From NCBI GenBank assembly GCA_001800515.1, contig MGVN01000172.1, positions 15,474 through 30,501 on the forward strand: a DNA stretch of 15,028 nt, in the 5' to 3' direction. The position numbers and the translations under genes are program-made. The notes beneath the pieces are model-generated. The model did no database searches and was not told the origin of the DNA. It worked only from the letters and a program-made list of their open reading frames with translations. The DNA comes from Elusimicrobia bacterium RIFOXYB2_FULL_49_7. GTDB lineage: Bacteria; Fibrobacterota; OXYB2-FULL-49-7. Below, in pieces: positions 1 through 7,061 of this stretch (the first letter of the stretch is position 1; every line of letters begins with the position of its first letter).

Positions 1-1480
1 CGTTGCCGGGTCCTCGGTAGCGATAAAGAGTACGGAGCCGTTCATAGGTACCGGACAGGGCAGGATCAATATTCACGGTCAGTGTATCCTGATCATACGT
101 ACCGGCTCCGGGTTGGGCAGGCAGGAAAGAGACCTGATAAAAGGGACGGTTGCGGTAGCGTGCCGTGTCTGCAGGCGGATGAAAGACATAGTGGGAATCC
201 GCAAAACCGGGTTCCCAATCAAACAGGTAAAAACCGCGATAGCGGTTGACGGAATCCCGGGACAGCAGACGCGCACCGGCACCCTCGGCCTGCGCGGAGT
301 CGCCGGCCAGCCGAAGCGCCGCCTTATCCTCCCGGGACAGCGGTGTTGAGAGCGCCAAGTTGGGATCATCGCTTTCACGGAAGAGGACGCCGCTTGCCTG
401 CCAATGTCCCCGGCTGCCGGTGACAGCGGCTTGACCTATCAAGGTCGTGCGGGAATAGGCCAGTTCCGTGTACTCATATTCCACGGTGATCATCTTGTCT
501 GCGGTCATGAGCGTACGGGATGTAAAAGTGAGCTGACCGGCTCCGTAATCCATAATATAATCGTTGTCCGCCCCTCTTCTTTTCAACTGTCCGTCCACAA
601 ACACCCGTTCGGTACCGGCCACCACGGTAACGGCGCTGCTCCCTTCCCGGCTGAGCAACCGGTAAGGTCCCTGGTTGCGCTCCTCACCCGGAAAGGTCAT
701 GGTATGACGAAGGCCTTCATTGATGGCCCCGGCGGCCAAAAGGAAGGTCGTTTGATTGTGGAAGGCACCCAGCACGGCCTTGGTCTTGCGGCTGAAGTTG
801 GCGAAGCGGAATCCTCTTTCATCCAGTACACGGTCACCGAGTGCGGCCGTGAACCGGGTTGATTGGACTTCCATGTAGACCCGATCCAGTTCACGGATGG
901 ACTCGGTATTGCCTTCAGGTTGAAAGGGCAGATTCTGGTCCGTGAGTATTGCATTAACTGTAACGTCTTCGGAAAGTCGGCCGTGAATAGTGAGATCCAA
1001 CGTTTGATCGATGGAAAAGGCGCCGCCTGATCCCAGGGTCACACCGAGGGTTTTGCTGCCCGCCACGGTCATATCCGTGTAGACATCATCGTTGCCCGGC
1101 AGCGATCGGCCTGAAACGGACGGGGGCGATGCGGTCGTGTCGCCGGATAGAGGGGTTTCCTGAAAAGAGCGGTGAGTATACACGCTGTCCAAGGTCAGGG
1201 CCGGAACCTGGAAGGAGAAACGGAGCGTTTCGGGTTCACTTCGGGTATAGAGCAGACGGATGGAACCTTGCTCCTCATTCTCAACATAACTTTCGCCCCG
1301 AAACAGACGGACCCCCTTTTTGTCAATCTCCAGCGACCCTTTTTCCATCCGCAAAACCGGAAGAAACAAGGTGTCTTGTTGCGGCAGGAGAATCCGTTCG
1401 ATCTTTTGTTCCGTCCAACAGCCTTCTTCGGCCCATAGAAAAAGGGGAAGCAGGCAGCCAAGAACCACCCAAGGCATCAT
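1..1480 (-). CDS. Large exported surface/outer-membrane protein, FCB-type family (3' end beyond window)
   Basis: The reading frame stays open from the ATG at 1480 to the left edge, giving 493 codons with no stop, so the C-terminus is missing. Residues 1-17 look like a Sec signal peptide (hydrophobic run, then LWA before EE). A linker rich in Ser, Pro and Thr covers about 105-130. Residues 165-350 carry a pattern I recall from large surface proteins of FCB-group bacteria: DQNLPFQPEGNTE near 181, an ALGD motif near 213, RNQGPYRLL near 269, AGTERVFVDG near 288, and DNDYIMDYGAGQLTF near 305 leading into alternating beta-strand-like residues. The function is unknown to me; an outer-membrane or cell-surface structural role is inference. 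The ATG overlaps the stop of the upstream propeller gene as ATGA (1477-1480), so translation is probably coupled; a second ATG follows directly. No strong SD is present. Confident as a gene, less so as to family. Confidence 0.8.
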   Translation of the reverse strand, partial: MMPWVVLGCLLPLFLWAEEGCWTEQKIERILLPQQDTLFLPVLRMEKGSLEIDKKGVRLFRGESYVENEEQGSIRLLYTRSEPETLRFSFQVPALTLDSVYTHRSFQETPLSGDTTASPPSVSGRSLPGNDDVYTDMTVAGSKTLGVTLGSGGAFSIDQTLDLTIHGRLSEDVTVNAILTDQNLPFQPEGNTESIRELDRVYMEVQSTRFTAALGDRVLDERGFRFANFSRKTKAVLGAFHNQTTFLLAAGAINEGLRHTMTFPGEERNQGPYRLLSREGSSAVTVVAGTERVFVDGQLKRRGADNDYIMDYGAGQLTFTSRTLMTADKMITVEYEYTELAYSRTTLIGQAAVTGSRGHWQASGVLFRESDDPNLALSTPLSREDKAALRLAGDSAQAEGAGARLLSRDSVNRYRGFYLFDWEPGFADSHYVFHPPADTARYRNRPFYQVSFLPAQPGAGTYDQDTLTVNIDPALSGTYERLRTLYRYRGPGN

Positions 1481-2373
1481 GGCGATTCCGGGGTCAGGAC
1501 AAAAACCATAATCCGTTGTGTTCGGGCATCAACCCCCCATATCCGGTCATATCCTGCTGTCAATGCGCCGGGCGAAAAAGGACCGAGCGAATCCGGCGGC
1601 GTGATGTATTGAATCCGGTTGTCCGGAAAGACCAGGCGGATCCTGCCTTGACCGACATCCGAGAGGCAGAGTAAAGAATCATTGAAAAGAGCCATGCCGC
1701 CGTGCGGGACAAAGCAGCTGTCCGTAAAAGGACGCCGGTAGTTGCCGAAACGATCCAGGGTGAAGAGGAGACCCGTTCGATCATCATTCATCACCAGACG
1801 CCCTTGCCAGAAAGCGAGCGCCGTCATCCGGCCCGACAGGCGACCCGCTTCTCGGGGAAACGGGGTGATTCGTCCAGTCTGGTCGAGTCGAATGATGCGG
1901 TTGTCCGTTGCATCGAAAAGATAGAGCGTGCCGGACGGATCCGAACATCCCCCTTGCGGCGAAAAGAGGGGATCGGCACCCTGTGTCTCAAAGGAGAAAA
2001 CGGACAAAAGAGCCAGCTTGTCATCCAATTGCAACAGACGGCGGCGATCCGAATCGCAGACATAGAAGGAAAAACCGCGACGTCGGACCAATCCTGTAGG
2101 CCGGAAAAAGCGGTCGGATCCGGGAGAATTGCCCGACCGTTCGGCCAGCGTTTCCCCGGATAAGGAGAATTTCAGTATGCGGCCGCCCCGCTCATCCGCT
2201 GCATATAAAGCACTGTCCGGTCCTACGGAAAGAGCACAGAGCTGCCAAAGCGGAGACCCTTCGGGCGGGGTATTCGGCAATGTTTTTTCGAAACGGAAAA
2301 GCGGTGCAGAGAGAGGAGCAACAAGCAAAATGGAAAGCAGACAGACAACGGCTTTTTCCGCCAAAAGAAACAC
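1477..2373 (-). CDS. Exported six-bladed NHL-like beta-propeller protein
   Basis: A protein of 298 residues with an N-terminal hydrophobic segment (about 8-24) that looks like a signal peptide or signal anchor. The rest is a run of about six propeller blades. Each has the NHL-like pattern of a short strand, an acidic or polar turn, then R-I/L-hydrophobic: ALYAADERGGRILKF at 55, FYVCDSDRRRLLQL at 103, LYLFDATDNRIIRL at 150, then weaker copies near 192, 234 and 278. Such propellers usually bind proteins or ligands in the periplasm or at the surface; no catalytic residues are evident. The start is GTG at 2373, three bases after the phosphatase stop, with no clear SD, so translational coupling is likely. 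A TTG three codons downstream is an alternative. Position between a signalling phosphatase and a large surface protein suggests a cell-envelope role; the partner is unknown. Confidence 0.8.
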   Translation of the reverse strand: MFLLAEKAVVCLLSILLVAPLSAPLFRFEKTLPNTPPEGSPLWQLCALSVGPDSALYAADERGGRILKFSLSGETLAERSGNSPGSDRFFRPTGLVRRRGFSFYVCDSDRRRLLQLDDKLALLSVFSFETQGADPLFSPQGGCSDPSGTLYLFDATDNRIIRLDQTGRITPFPREAGRLSGRMTALAFWQGRLVMNDDRTGLLFTLDRFGNYRRPFTDSCFVPHGGMALFNDSLLCLSDVGQGRIRLVFPDNRIQYITPPDSLGPFSPGALTAGYDRIWGVDARTQRIMVFVLTPESP

Positions 2374-2376
2374 CGT

Positions 2377-3900
2377 TCAGTTGAAATCCAGAATCAACAG
2401 GGTCACATCGTCTTCGACAGGTTCGGCGCCGATATGTGTTTTGAAGTCTTTGATCACTTCCAGACGTATCTCTTCCGCGGGAAGCCGGACGGTGTTTTTG
2501 ACCAAATCGCACAAGCGTTCGAAAGAGTACATTTGGCCGGTGACGTTCTCCGCTTCGGTCAGGCCGTCGGTATAAAGCAGAAGCCGCTGCCCGGAATGGA
2601 AAGGCAGGACATTGTCCTTGACCATGGCATCGTCGAAGACGCCCAAAAAGATTCCTTCCGCCTTGAGCGGCTTCAGTTCGCGGGTCTCCCGGTCGATGAG
2701 GATGACCGGATTATGGCCGGCCGAGGAATAGGTGAGCGTGTGTGTCTTGAAATCGATGAGTGCATAAAACATGGTGACAAAGTTTTCGTTTCGGATATCC
2801 TGCGTCATGACCTGGTTGACTTTGCGAAGTGTCTTCCGGGCCGACACGGGATTGGCGTGTGACTTGATTAAAATCTTGACCATGGACATGATCAGCGCCG
2901 CGGCGATACCGTGGCCCGACACATCGGCTACCAGGACACAGTAGCAATCCGGCCCCACTTCAAAAAGATCATAATAATCCCCACCCACTTTGGTGGCAGG
3001 CACATATTCTGCGGCGCATTGAAAAAGCGGCGTGCTTGGAAGCTGCTGCGGCAGCAACCCCTTCTGGATTTCCTCAGCCTGTTCGAGGTCTCGGCTGATT
3101 TTGGCATGCGCCAGTTTAAGATCACGGTTGATTTTATTGATCTCGATGTTGACTTGGCGCAACTCTCCGTTGGCTTGTTCCAGGTTCTCATAGATTTGAA
3201 AATTGTCGATGATGATGCCGGCTTGGTTGGCCAGGGTACTGAGTACGGTCATATCCTCCGGGGTCACGAGAGTGGCGGCTCCCGGCTTGTCGAGCCAGAG
3301 TACATGGTTGGCCTTGAAGAAAGAGCACTTGACACATTCCCGCCGATGGTCATCCTCGCTTTTTTCCGCAAAACGGGCTCCGCTGCCGGGAATGGTCCAG
3401 CAATAAGGGCTGGGGGCATCATAGGCCGGGCATTCGGTTTGTTTACATTTGTGCTGGTCATGGCAACGGTGGTAGGTTTTCGAAACAATGGGTAATGCGA
3501 CATAAGCGGTGGAGGCCAGAGGGCGAAGAGGATCATCGTCCGGCGAGACCGGATCCACGATAATGGGACGGTTGAGAAAAAGGGTGTCTGCGATTTCTCC
3601 GCCCTCCAGAAAGGAAAGGGAAAGAAGGAGAGCTTTGGCGTTGTCATCCTCCAGGCCCATCCAGACCACGGGTTTCAGGCAGAATTCCTCGGGCACCACG
3701 CGGAAAATAATCATCCGCCGGAAACCCATGGTTTCCTTGATGCCGAGCATCATTGTCCGGAAAACCGCGTCCAGAGTGGGGGTCCAAAGCATCACCTTGG
3801 TCAGCTCGGAGAGTACCATGGTGGCATTGAGCTGGGATTTAAGCTGCTCGTTTTGCGCTTTTAGTGCCTGTAAATCGCTGTTTTCCTGGGGAGCCGTCAT
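2377..3900 (-). CDS. GAF-domain PP2C/SpoIIE (RsbU-like) phosphatase with embedded Cys cluster
   Basis: A soluble protein of 507 residues. A short coiled coil (10-28) is followed by a GAF-like sensor (about 30-230), a signalling helix (235-282, with heptad-like QANGELRQVNIEINKINRD) and a PP2C-type phosphatase domain (285-507). Metal-binding and core motifs are present: GGDYYD at 306, ADVSGHG at 325, SSAGHNP at 392, LYTDGLTEA at 442 and EDDVTLLIL at 496. Family members dephosphorylate Ser/Thr on anti-anti-sigma (STAS) proteins in partner-switching pathways; the substrate here is inferred, since no STAS or RsbW partner lies in the window. Inside the GAF region is a six-cysteine cluster (C146, C152, C157, C167, C189, C192, with ECPAY, YCW and ECVKC) resembling the 'two-CW' type found in some bacterial signalling proteins. 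It could hold a metal or act as a redox switch. First gene of a three-gene operon; no SD before the ATG. Confidence 0.93.
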   Translation of the reverse strand: MTAPQENSDLQALKAQNEQLKSQLNATMVLSELTKVMLWTPTLDAVFRTMMLGIKETMGFRRMIIFRVVPEEFCLKPVVWMGLEDDNAKALLLSLSFLEGGEIADTLFLNRPIIVDPVSPDDDPLRPLASTAYVALPIVSKTYHRCHDQHKCKQTECPAYDAPSPYCWTIPGSGARFAEKSEDDHRRECVKCSFFKANHVLWLDKPGAATLVTPEDMTVLSTLANQAGIIIDNFQIYENLEQANGELRQVNIEINKINRDLKLAHAKISRDLEQAEEIQKGLLPQQLPSTPLFQCAAEYVPATKVGGDYYDLFEVGPDCYCVLVADVSGHGIAAALIMSMVKILIKSHANPVSARKTLRKVNQVMTQDIRNENFVTMFYALIDFKTHTLTYSSAGHNPVILIDRETRELKPLKAEGIFLGVFDDAMVKDNVLPFHSGQRLLLYTDGLTEAENVTGQMYSFERLCDLVKNTVRLPAEEIRLEVIKDFKTHIGAEPVEDDVTLLILDFN

Positions 3901-3935
3901 GACTGAAAAATAACATAATACCCGGAAGGTTTCAA
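3898..3935 (-). promoter_or_regulatory. Candidate promoter giving a leaderless transcript of the phosphatase operon
   Basis: Read on the minus strand, TTGAAA (3935-3930) is followed by a 17-base spacer and TATTTT (3912-3907). The ATG at 3900 begins six bases later, so a normal start site would fall at or next to the A of the start codon. No SD precedes this ATG, which agrees with a leaderless mRNA. Boxes are seen directly; the start site is inference. Confidence 0.45.
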
Positions 3936-3988
3936 TGGAAGCATTCCCATTAAACAGCAGATAAATTCGGCATAGTCGGATAAATCAT

Positions 3989-4000
3989 CCGGAAATCCGG
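3989..4000. repeat. Short palindrome in a divergent intergenic region
   Basis: CCGGA-AA-TCCGG is a perfect 5-bp inverted repeat with a 2-base centre. It lies between the divergent starts at 3900 and 4051, 50 bp before the lipase-like gene. It might be an operator half-site pair, but a 5-bp arm can arise by chance in this sequence, where CCGGA is frequent. Confidence 0.2.
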
Positions 4001-4050
4001 TCTGACTGCCTCTGCAACAAGAAAATTATTTCACAAAAAGGGGTCATTTT

Positions 4051-5004
4051 ATGAAATGTCTTTTCTCCTTCTCCCTGGTTTTTCCCCTGGTTGTTGCTTT
4101 CGGGTTTAACGGTTGCAACCGTTCCGCGTCGATCACCGAACCGAATCCGTTATCATCCTTCCAAGAGCAACCGGATCCGGTGAATGAAGATGCGGGGATC
4201 CTCATCCCGGACAGCAACCTTATTGCGTATACCGAAACCTGTTTTCCGGACCGGCTTGGCAAAGCAAGCTGGTCCGAAACCATTCACGACAATTACGTGT
4301 ATCTCTGTGCCAAACAGCTCGGACTATCGGAAACACGGGCTGCCCTGATGCAAAAAGCGGCGCACATGCCCGATGTCTTTCAAAGCGGATTTGACCATGG
4401 TTACAATCAGCAATGGTCACATGCATTCATGATTAAAAAAACGTGGTGGGGACCGCAATGGGTCTGGGGCGATGCGGATGACGATTTTTATGATAATTTA
4501 AACGGCGATAGCGGCGAATTCGAGAGCCCGGAAGGATACAACGGCAAATGCGCCGGAGAATATTATGCTCTCTTCAAACGGGATTTGGGAGATTGGTATG
4601 TAGGTTATGCCTGCCATTATATAGCTGATGTTTGCCTCCTGCTTCATACCACCATTCCGGATTATGATCTGGCCATGCATCATTTTGATTTTGAAACCTG
4701 GGTACAGAATAATTGGAGCGCTGGTTTCAAGTTCAAATCCACAGCAGAGGCTGTTCCGGCATCTTCTTACTATACCTTCACGGATCCCAAAGCCGCTATT
4801 GTAAAAGCAGCCATTAATGCCAATACCACCCTGAATGCCAACGCCAAGCTGGCTTGGTATTATTACAAGGCCTCCGGTTTTCCCACTACTGCCGGAACAG
4901 GTTCCGGTTCTGCCGCTGTATATACACGTAAGATGGTTGAAGAAGCCGTAAAATGGACAGGGGGAAGCATCCAATATGCGTTAGACAAATATAGACAGTG
5001 GTAA
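4051..5004 (+). CDS. Zinc-dependent phospholipase C/P1-nuclease-like lipoprotein
   Basis: 317 residues. The N-terminus has a Lys, a hydrophobic stretch (4-19) and Cys22 in FNGC, an acceptable though non-canonical lipobox, so a lipoprotein or at least an exported protein is predicted. The body resembles the zinc-dependent phospholipase C/S1-P1 nuclease fold in its spacing of His and Asp residues: H79 in TIHDNY, H105/D108 in AAHMPD, H116 and H124 around DHGYNQQWSH, then GYACHYIADVCLLLH with H189, D193 and H199. The last block matches the helical family motif in which His and Asp bind the metal cluster. Predicted activity is hydrolysis of phosphodiester bonds outside the cytoplasm; lipid versus nucleic acid cannot be decided. 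An SD-like AAGGGG stands 7 bases before the ATG. It is a single gene, divergent from the phosphatase operon and convergent with the symporter operon. Fold call moderately sure, exact substrate unknown. Confidence 0.7.
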   Translation: MKCLFSFSLVFPLVVAFGFNGCNRSASITEPNPLSSFQEQPDPVNEDAGILIPDSNLIAYTETCFPDRLGKASWSETIHDNYVYLCAKQLGLSETRAALMQKAAHMPDVFQSGFDHGYNQQWSHAFMIKKTWWGPQWVWGDADDDFYDNLNGDSGEFESPEGYNGKCAGEYYALFKRDLGDWYVGYACHYIADVCLLLHTTIPDYDLAMHHFDFETWVQNNWSAGFKFKSTAEAVPASSYYTFTDPKAAIVKAAINANTTLNANAKLAWYYYKASGFPTTAGTGSGSAAVYTRKMVEEAVKWTGGSIQYALDKYRQW

Positions 5005-5015
5005 AAAACCCATGT

Positions 5016-5053
5016 CCTCTTCCCCCCTCCCTGATACGGGAAGGGGGAAGAGG
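5016..5053. terminator. Long G/C-rich hairpin between convergent genes (bidirectional terminator candidate)
   Basis: A 16-base arm, CCTCTTCCCCCCTCCC, is followed by loop TGATAC and an arm complementary at 15 of 16 positions (5038-5053). It lies 11 bases after the lipase-like stop and 6 bases after the permease stop. On the minus strand it is followed, after seven bases, by six T (complement of 5003-5008), giving a loose intrinsic terminator. On the plus strand there is no T run, so termination of the lipase-like gene is less sure. Confidence 0.65.
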
Positions 5054-5059
5054 AGGAAA

Positions 5060-6679
5060 TCAATCTTCTGTTTCTTCTTGATGCGCTTTGGCAAAGAAGG
5101 CTTCCACATCGGCTCCCGTATCTTTTGTCAGATAACTCACCACGATACAGACCAGAATGGACAAGGTAATGCCGAATACCCCGGGACCGCCGGTGGTGGA
5201 CAAACCCATAAAAGATTTGACACCCGTCAACAGCAATATGATAAAAAAGAGGGAAACCACCAAACCGGTCACCATACCGGCCATGGCAGCCTGTCGGGTA
5301 AAACGCTTCCACCAAAGAAGACCCATCATCACCGGGAAGATGGCGCTTGCAGCAATACCAAAGGCCAGGGTCACCAACCACGCGACATTTTCGGTTTTCA
5401 ATAAGACCGCAAATACAATAGATATGGCCGACATAAGAACCGTGGTGAATTTGGCAATGCTAAGTTCCTGCTTTTCCGTGGCATTGGGGTTGATATAGTT
5501 TTTATACAAATCATGGCTGATCGTGGAGGCTGAGGTAATCATCAAACCGGCAGCAGTACTTAAGATTGCCGCCACAGAACCCGCGGTGGCAATGGCGACC
5601 AGAACCTTTCCGCCTAATATCTGACTTACCTTTAAAACAGTCATGTTCACGGCCATGCCGACCTTGCCGGCTGCCATCCAATCAACGAGCTGCGGATAGA
5701 CCAGGCTCAATGCAATGAAACCCAGGAAAATGGAGCAGAGATAAAAGATGCCAAGACCGATAATGGCCACGGTCACACTTTTTTTGGCTGCTTTGGCGCT
5801 TTTAACGGTGTAAAACATGATCAGAATATGAGGAAGGCCTGCGGTTCCGAACACCAGGGCCAACACCGTGCTGATTTGGGCTAAAATGTTAGGGGTTTGA
5901 ACGCCGATGGTCATGGCAGTCGGTGCTTCGGGTAATAGAGAGCGCATGGCTGCAATGGCCTCGGTCGCTGTCTTGCCTGCCACTGCAGCAGCGGCATCGG
6001 GATGTTTGCTGGCAATAATAGGAGGGATGATGCCGGCAGCGGTGTCGAACAATTTGACGATACTGCTGTCGAAAAACATGATCATCCCGAAGATGACCAG
6101 AAAAACCATGGCGGCAAACAGGAATAAGGCCTGAATAAGCTGGTTGTAAATGGTCGCCTTCATACCGCCGAAAACGATGTAGATACACATTAAGGATCCG
6201 ATGACCACAGTCACGGGCAGGAATTTCCAGCCGAGGATAAGCTCAAAGAGCAGGCCCGCGGAAAGCATCTGGGGAACGAGATAAAAGGTTGAAATGACGA
6301 GCGTGGTAATCATCACCACCAGCTTGATGGAGCGGGAAGGGAAGCGCGCGTGAATGGCATCCGCCACGGTATAGCTGCCCACATTTCTCAGGGGTCCGGC
6401 AATGAGCAGCAGCACGGCCATGTAACCGCCGAAAAAACCGACCCCGAGCCAGATACGATCCACCCCTTTGATGGCAATGTCGCCGGCCACACCCAGAAAG
6501 CTGGCTGCGGAAAGATAGCTGCCGATCATGGCGATGCCGGTCTGAATCCAAGGCGTCTTTTTACCGGCCACATAAAAATCACTGGTATTCTGCGTCCATT
6601 TCTGACTGACATACGTCACCACAATGGTCACGGCCACAAAAAAGATCAGAAACGCGAGGACAAGAGGTTGTTCAACCAT
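5060..6679 (-). CDS. Sodium:solute symporter, ActP-like cation/acetate permease
   Basis: About 539 residues from the preferred start, close to the 549 of E. coli ActP. Roughly 13 hydrophobic helices are visible. Family signatures of the SSS transporters are clear: GSYLSAASFLGVAG in the second helix region, FGGMKATIYNQLIQA in the middle, and FGTAGLPHILIMFYTV followed by KSAKAAKKSV, which is typical of the ActP branch. The protein should use the sodium gradient to import a small organic acid such as acetate; the exact substrate cannot be read from sequence. The start is placed at ATG 6679 because GGAG stands six bases before it; a GTG at 6691 would add four residues and overlap the upstream stop but has no SD. 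It follows the small membrane gene by two bases, the same arrangement as yjcH-actP. The stop faces the convergent lipase-like gene. Confidence 0.92.
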   Translation of the reverse strand: MVEQPLVLAFLIFFVAVTIVVTYVSQKWTQNTSDFYVAGKKTPWIQTGIAMIGSYLSAASFLGVAGDIAIKGVDRIWLGVGFFGGYMAVLLLIAGPLRNVGSYTVADAIHARFPSRSIKLVVMITTLVISTFYLVPQMLSAGLLFELILGWKFLPVTVVIGSLMCIYIVFGGMKATIYNQLIQALFLFAAMVFLVIFGMIMFFDSSIVKLFDTAAGIIPPIIASKHPDAAAAVAGKTATEAIAAMRSLLPEAPTAMTIGVQTPNILAQISTVLALVFGTAGLPHILIMFYTVKSAKAAKKSVTVAIIGLGIFYLCSIFLGFIALSLVYPQLVDWMAAGKVGMAVNMTVLKVSQILGGKVLVAIATAGSVAAILSTAAGLMITSASTISHDLYKNYINPNATEKQELSIAKFTTVLMSAISIVFAVLLKTENVAWLVTLAFGIAASAIFPVMMGLLWWKRFTRQAAMAGMVTGLVVSLFFIILLLTGVKSFMGLSTTGGPGVFGITLSILVCIVVSYLTKDTGADVEAFFAKAHQEETED

Positions 6680-6681
6680 GG

Positions 6682-6918
6682 TTATCTCCACAGAATAAGG
6701 TAAACGGTGAGTAACAGCCAGGAAAACGGAAAAACAAGGAGGGTCAGAAACATGCCAAGCGGCATGCCGACCACCGGAATGGCGGCGGTCGCCTGAAAAG
6801 TGGGGGTGTTCAATATGGCCACACCCATATAATATATGAAGAAGATAAGGAATAGGGATCCACCCAGTTTCAGCCGGGATCCGTACATGTTTTTGGCAAT
6901 TTTAGGGTCGCCGGTCAT
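6682..6918 (-). CDS. Small two-helix membrane protein, symporter partner (DUF485/DUF4212-like)
   Basis: 78 residues from ATG 6918. This start is chosen because AAGGA lies eight bases upstream and the product then begins with a charged segment (MTGDPKIAKNMYGSRLKLG). An ATG at 6966 would add 16 residues, MKIFFLTILL onward, inside the promoter-like AT-rich DNA and is unlikely. Two transmembrane helices are predicted (about 20-35 and 50-76), joined by a loop ending GMPLGM, the place where the small partner proteins of ActP-type symporters have a G-x-P-L-G motif. Such partners (YjcH/DUF485, or the DUF4212 small subunit) are encoded directly before the permease, as here. Role is presumably assembly or regulation of the permease; this is known only loosely for the family. 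The sequence is divergent, so which of the two families it belongs to is open. Confidence 0.75.
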   Translation of the reverse strand: MTGDPKIAKNMYGSRLKLGGSLFLIFFIYYMGVAILNTPTFQATAAIPVVGMPLGMFLTLLVFPFSWLLLTVYLILWR

Positions 6919-7058
6919 CTTGTTTGTCCTTCTGTTAAGGAGAATGGTTAAAAAGAATATTTTCAAAAATATAATTTTCAGAAAAAATATTTGCTATCAT
7001 TTTAATAGGTTAATCAAGACCCTTTTTTCTTTCAACGTCCTTTGATTATTTTTAAATC
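6919..7058. promoter_or_regulatory. AT-rich divergent promoter region
   Basis: 140 bases between the symporter operon (minus) and the CBM9-like gene (plus), much richer in A and T than the flanks, with runs such as AAAAATATAATTTT. Several imperfect -10-like boxes occur on both strands; I cannot single out one promoter for the symporter operon. For the plus-strand gene, see the separate box at 7046. Confidence 0.45.
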
Positions 7059-7061
7059 ATG
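7046..7061 (+). promoter_or_regulatory. -10-like box immediately before an SD-less start (possible leaderless start)
   Basis: TTATTTTTAAATC directly precedes the ATG at 7059. TATTTT (7047-7052) is six bases from the ATG, the same distance as at the phosphatase gene (3900), where the sequence is TTATTTTTCAGTC. No SD is present, and an in-frame TAA at 7053-7055 excludes a longer N-terminus. No good -35 is seen 17 bases upstream. Confidence 0.35.

Noticed and set aside
404..862. 152-codon plus-strand open frame (and others between 113 and 1674 on the plus strand)
   Set aside because: Lies opposite the long minus-strand surface-protein gene, which is open to the edge and has a signal peptide and family motifs. 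The plus-strand product has no recognisable pattern or start signal.
2911..3495. 194-codon plus-strand open frame
   Set aside because: Antisense shadow of the phosphatase gene, whose motifs are unmistakable.
6680..6691. GTG start at 6691 for the permease
   Set aside because: No SD before it, and it would overlap the upstream stop. The ATG at 6679 has GGAG six bases upstream.
6919..6966. Upstream ATG (6966) adding 16 residues to the small symporter partner
   Set aside because: No SD there, whereas ATG 6918 has AAGGA at good spacing. The extra residues come from promoter-like AT-rich DNA.
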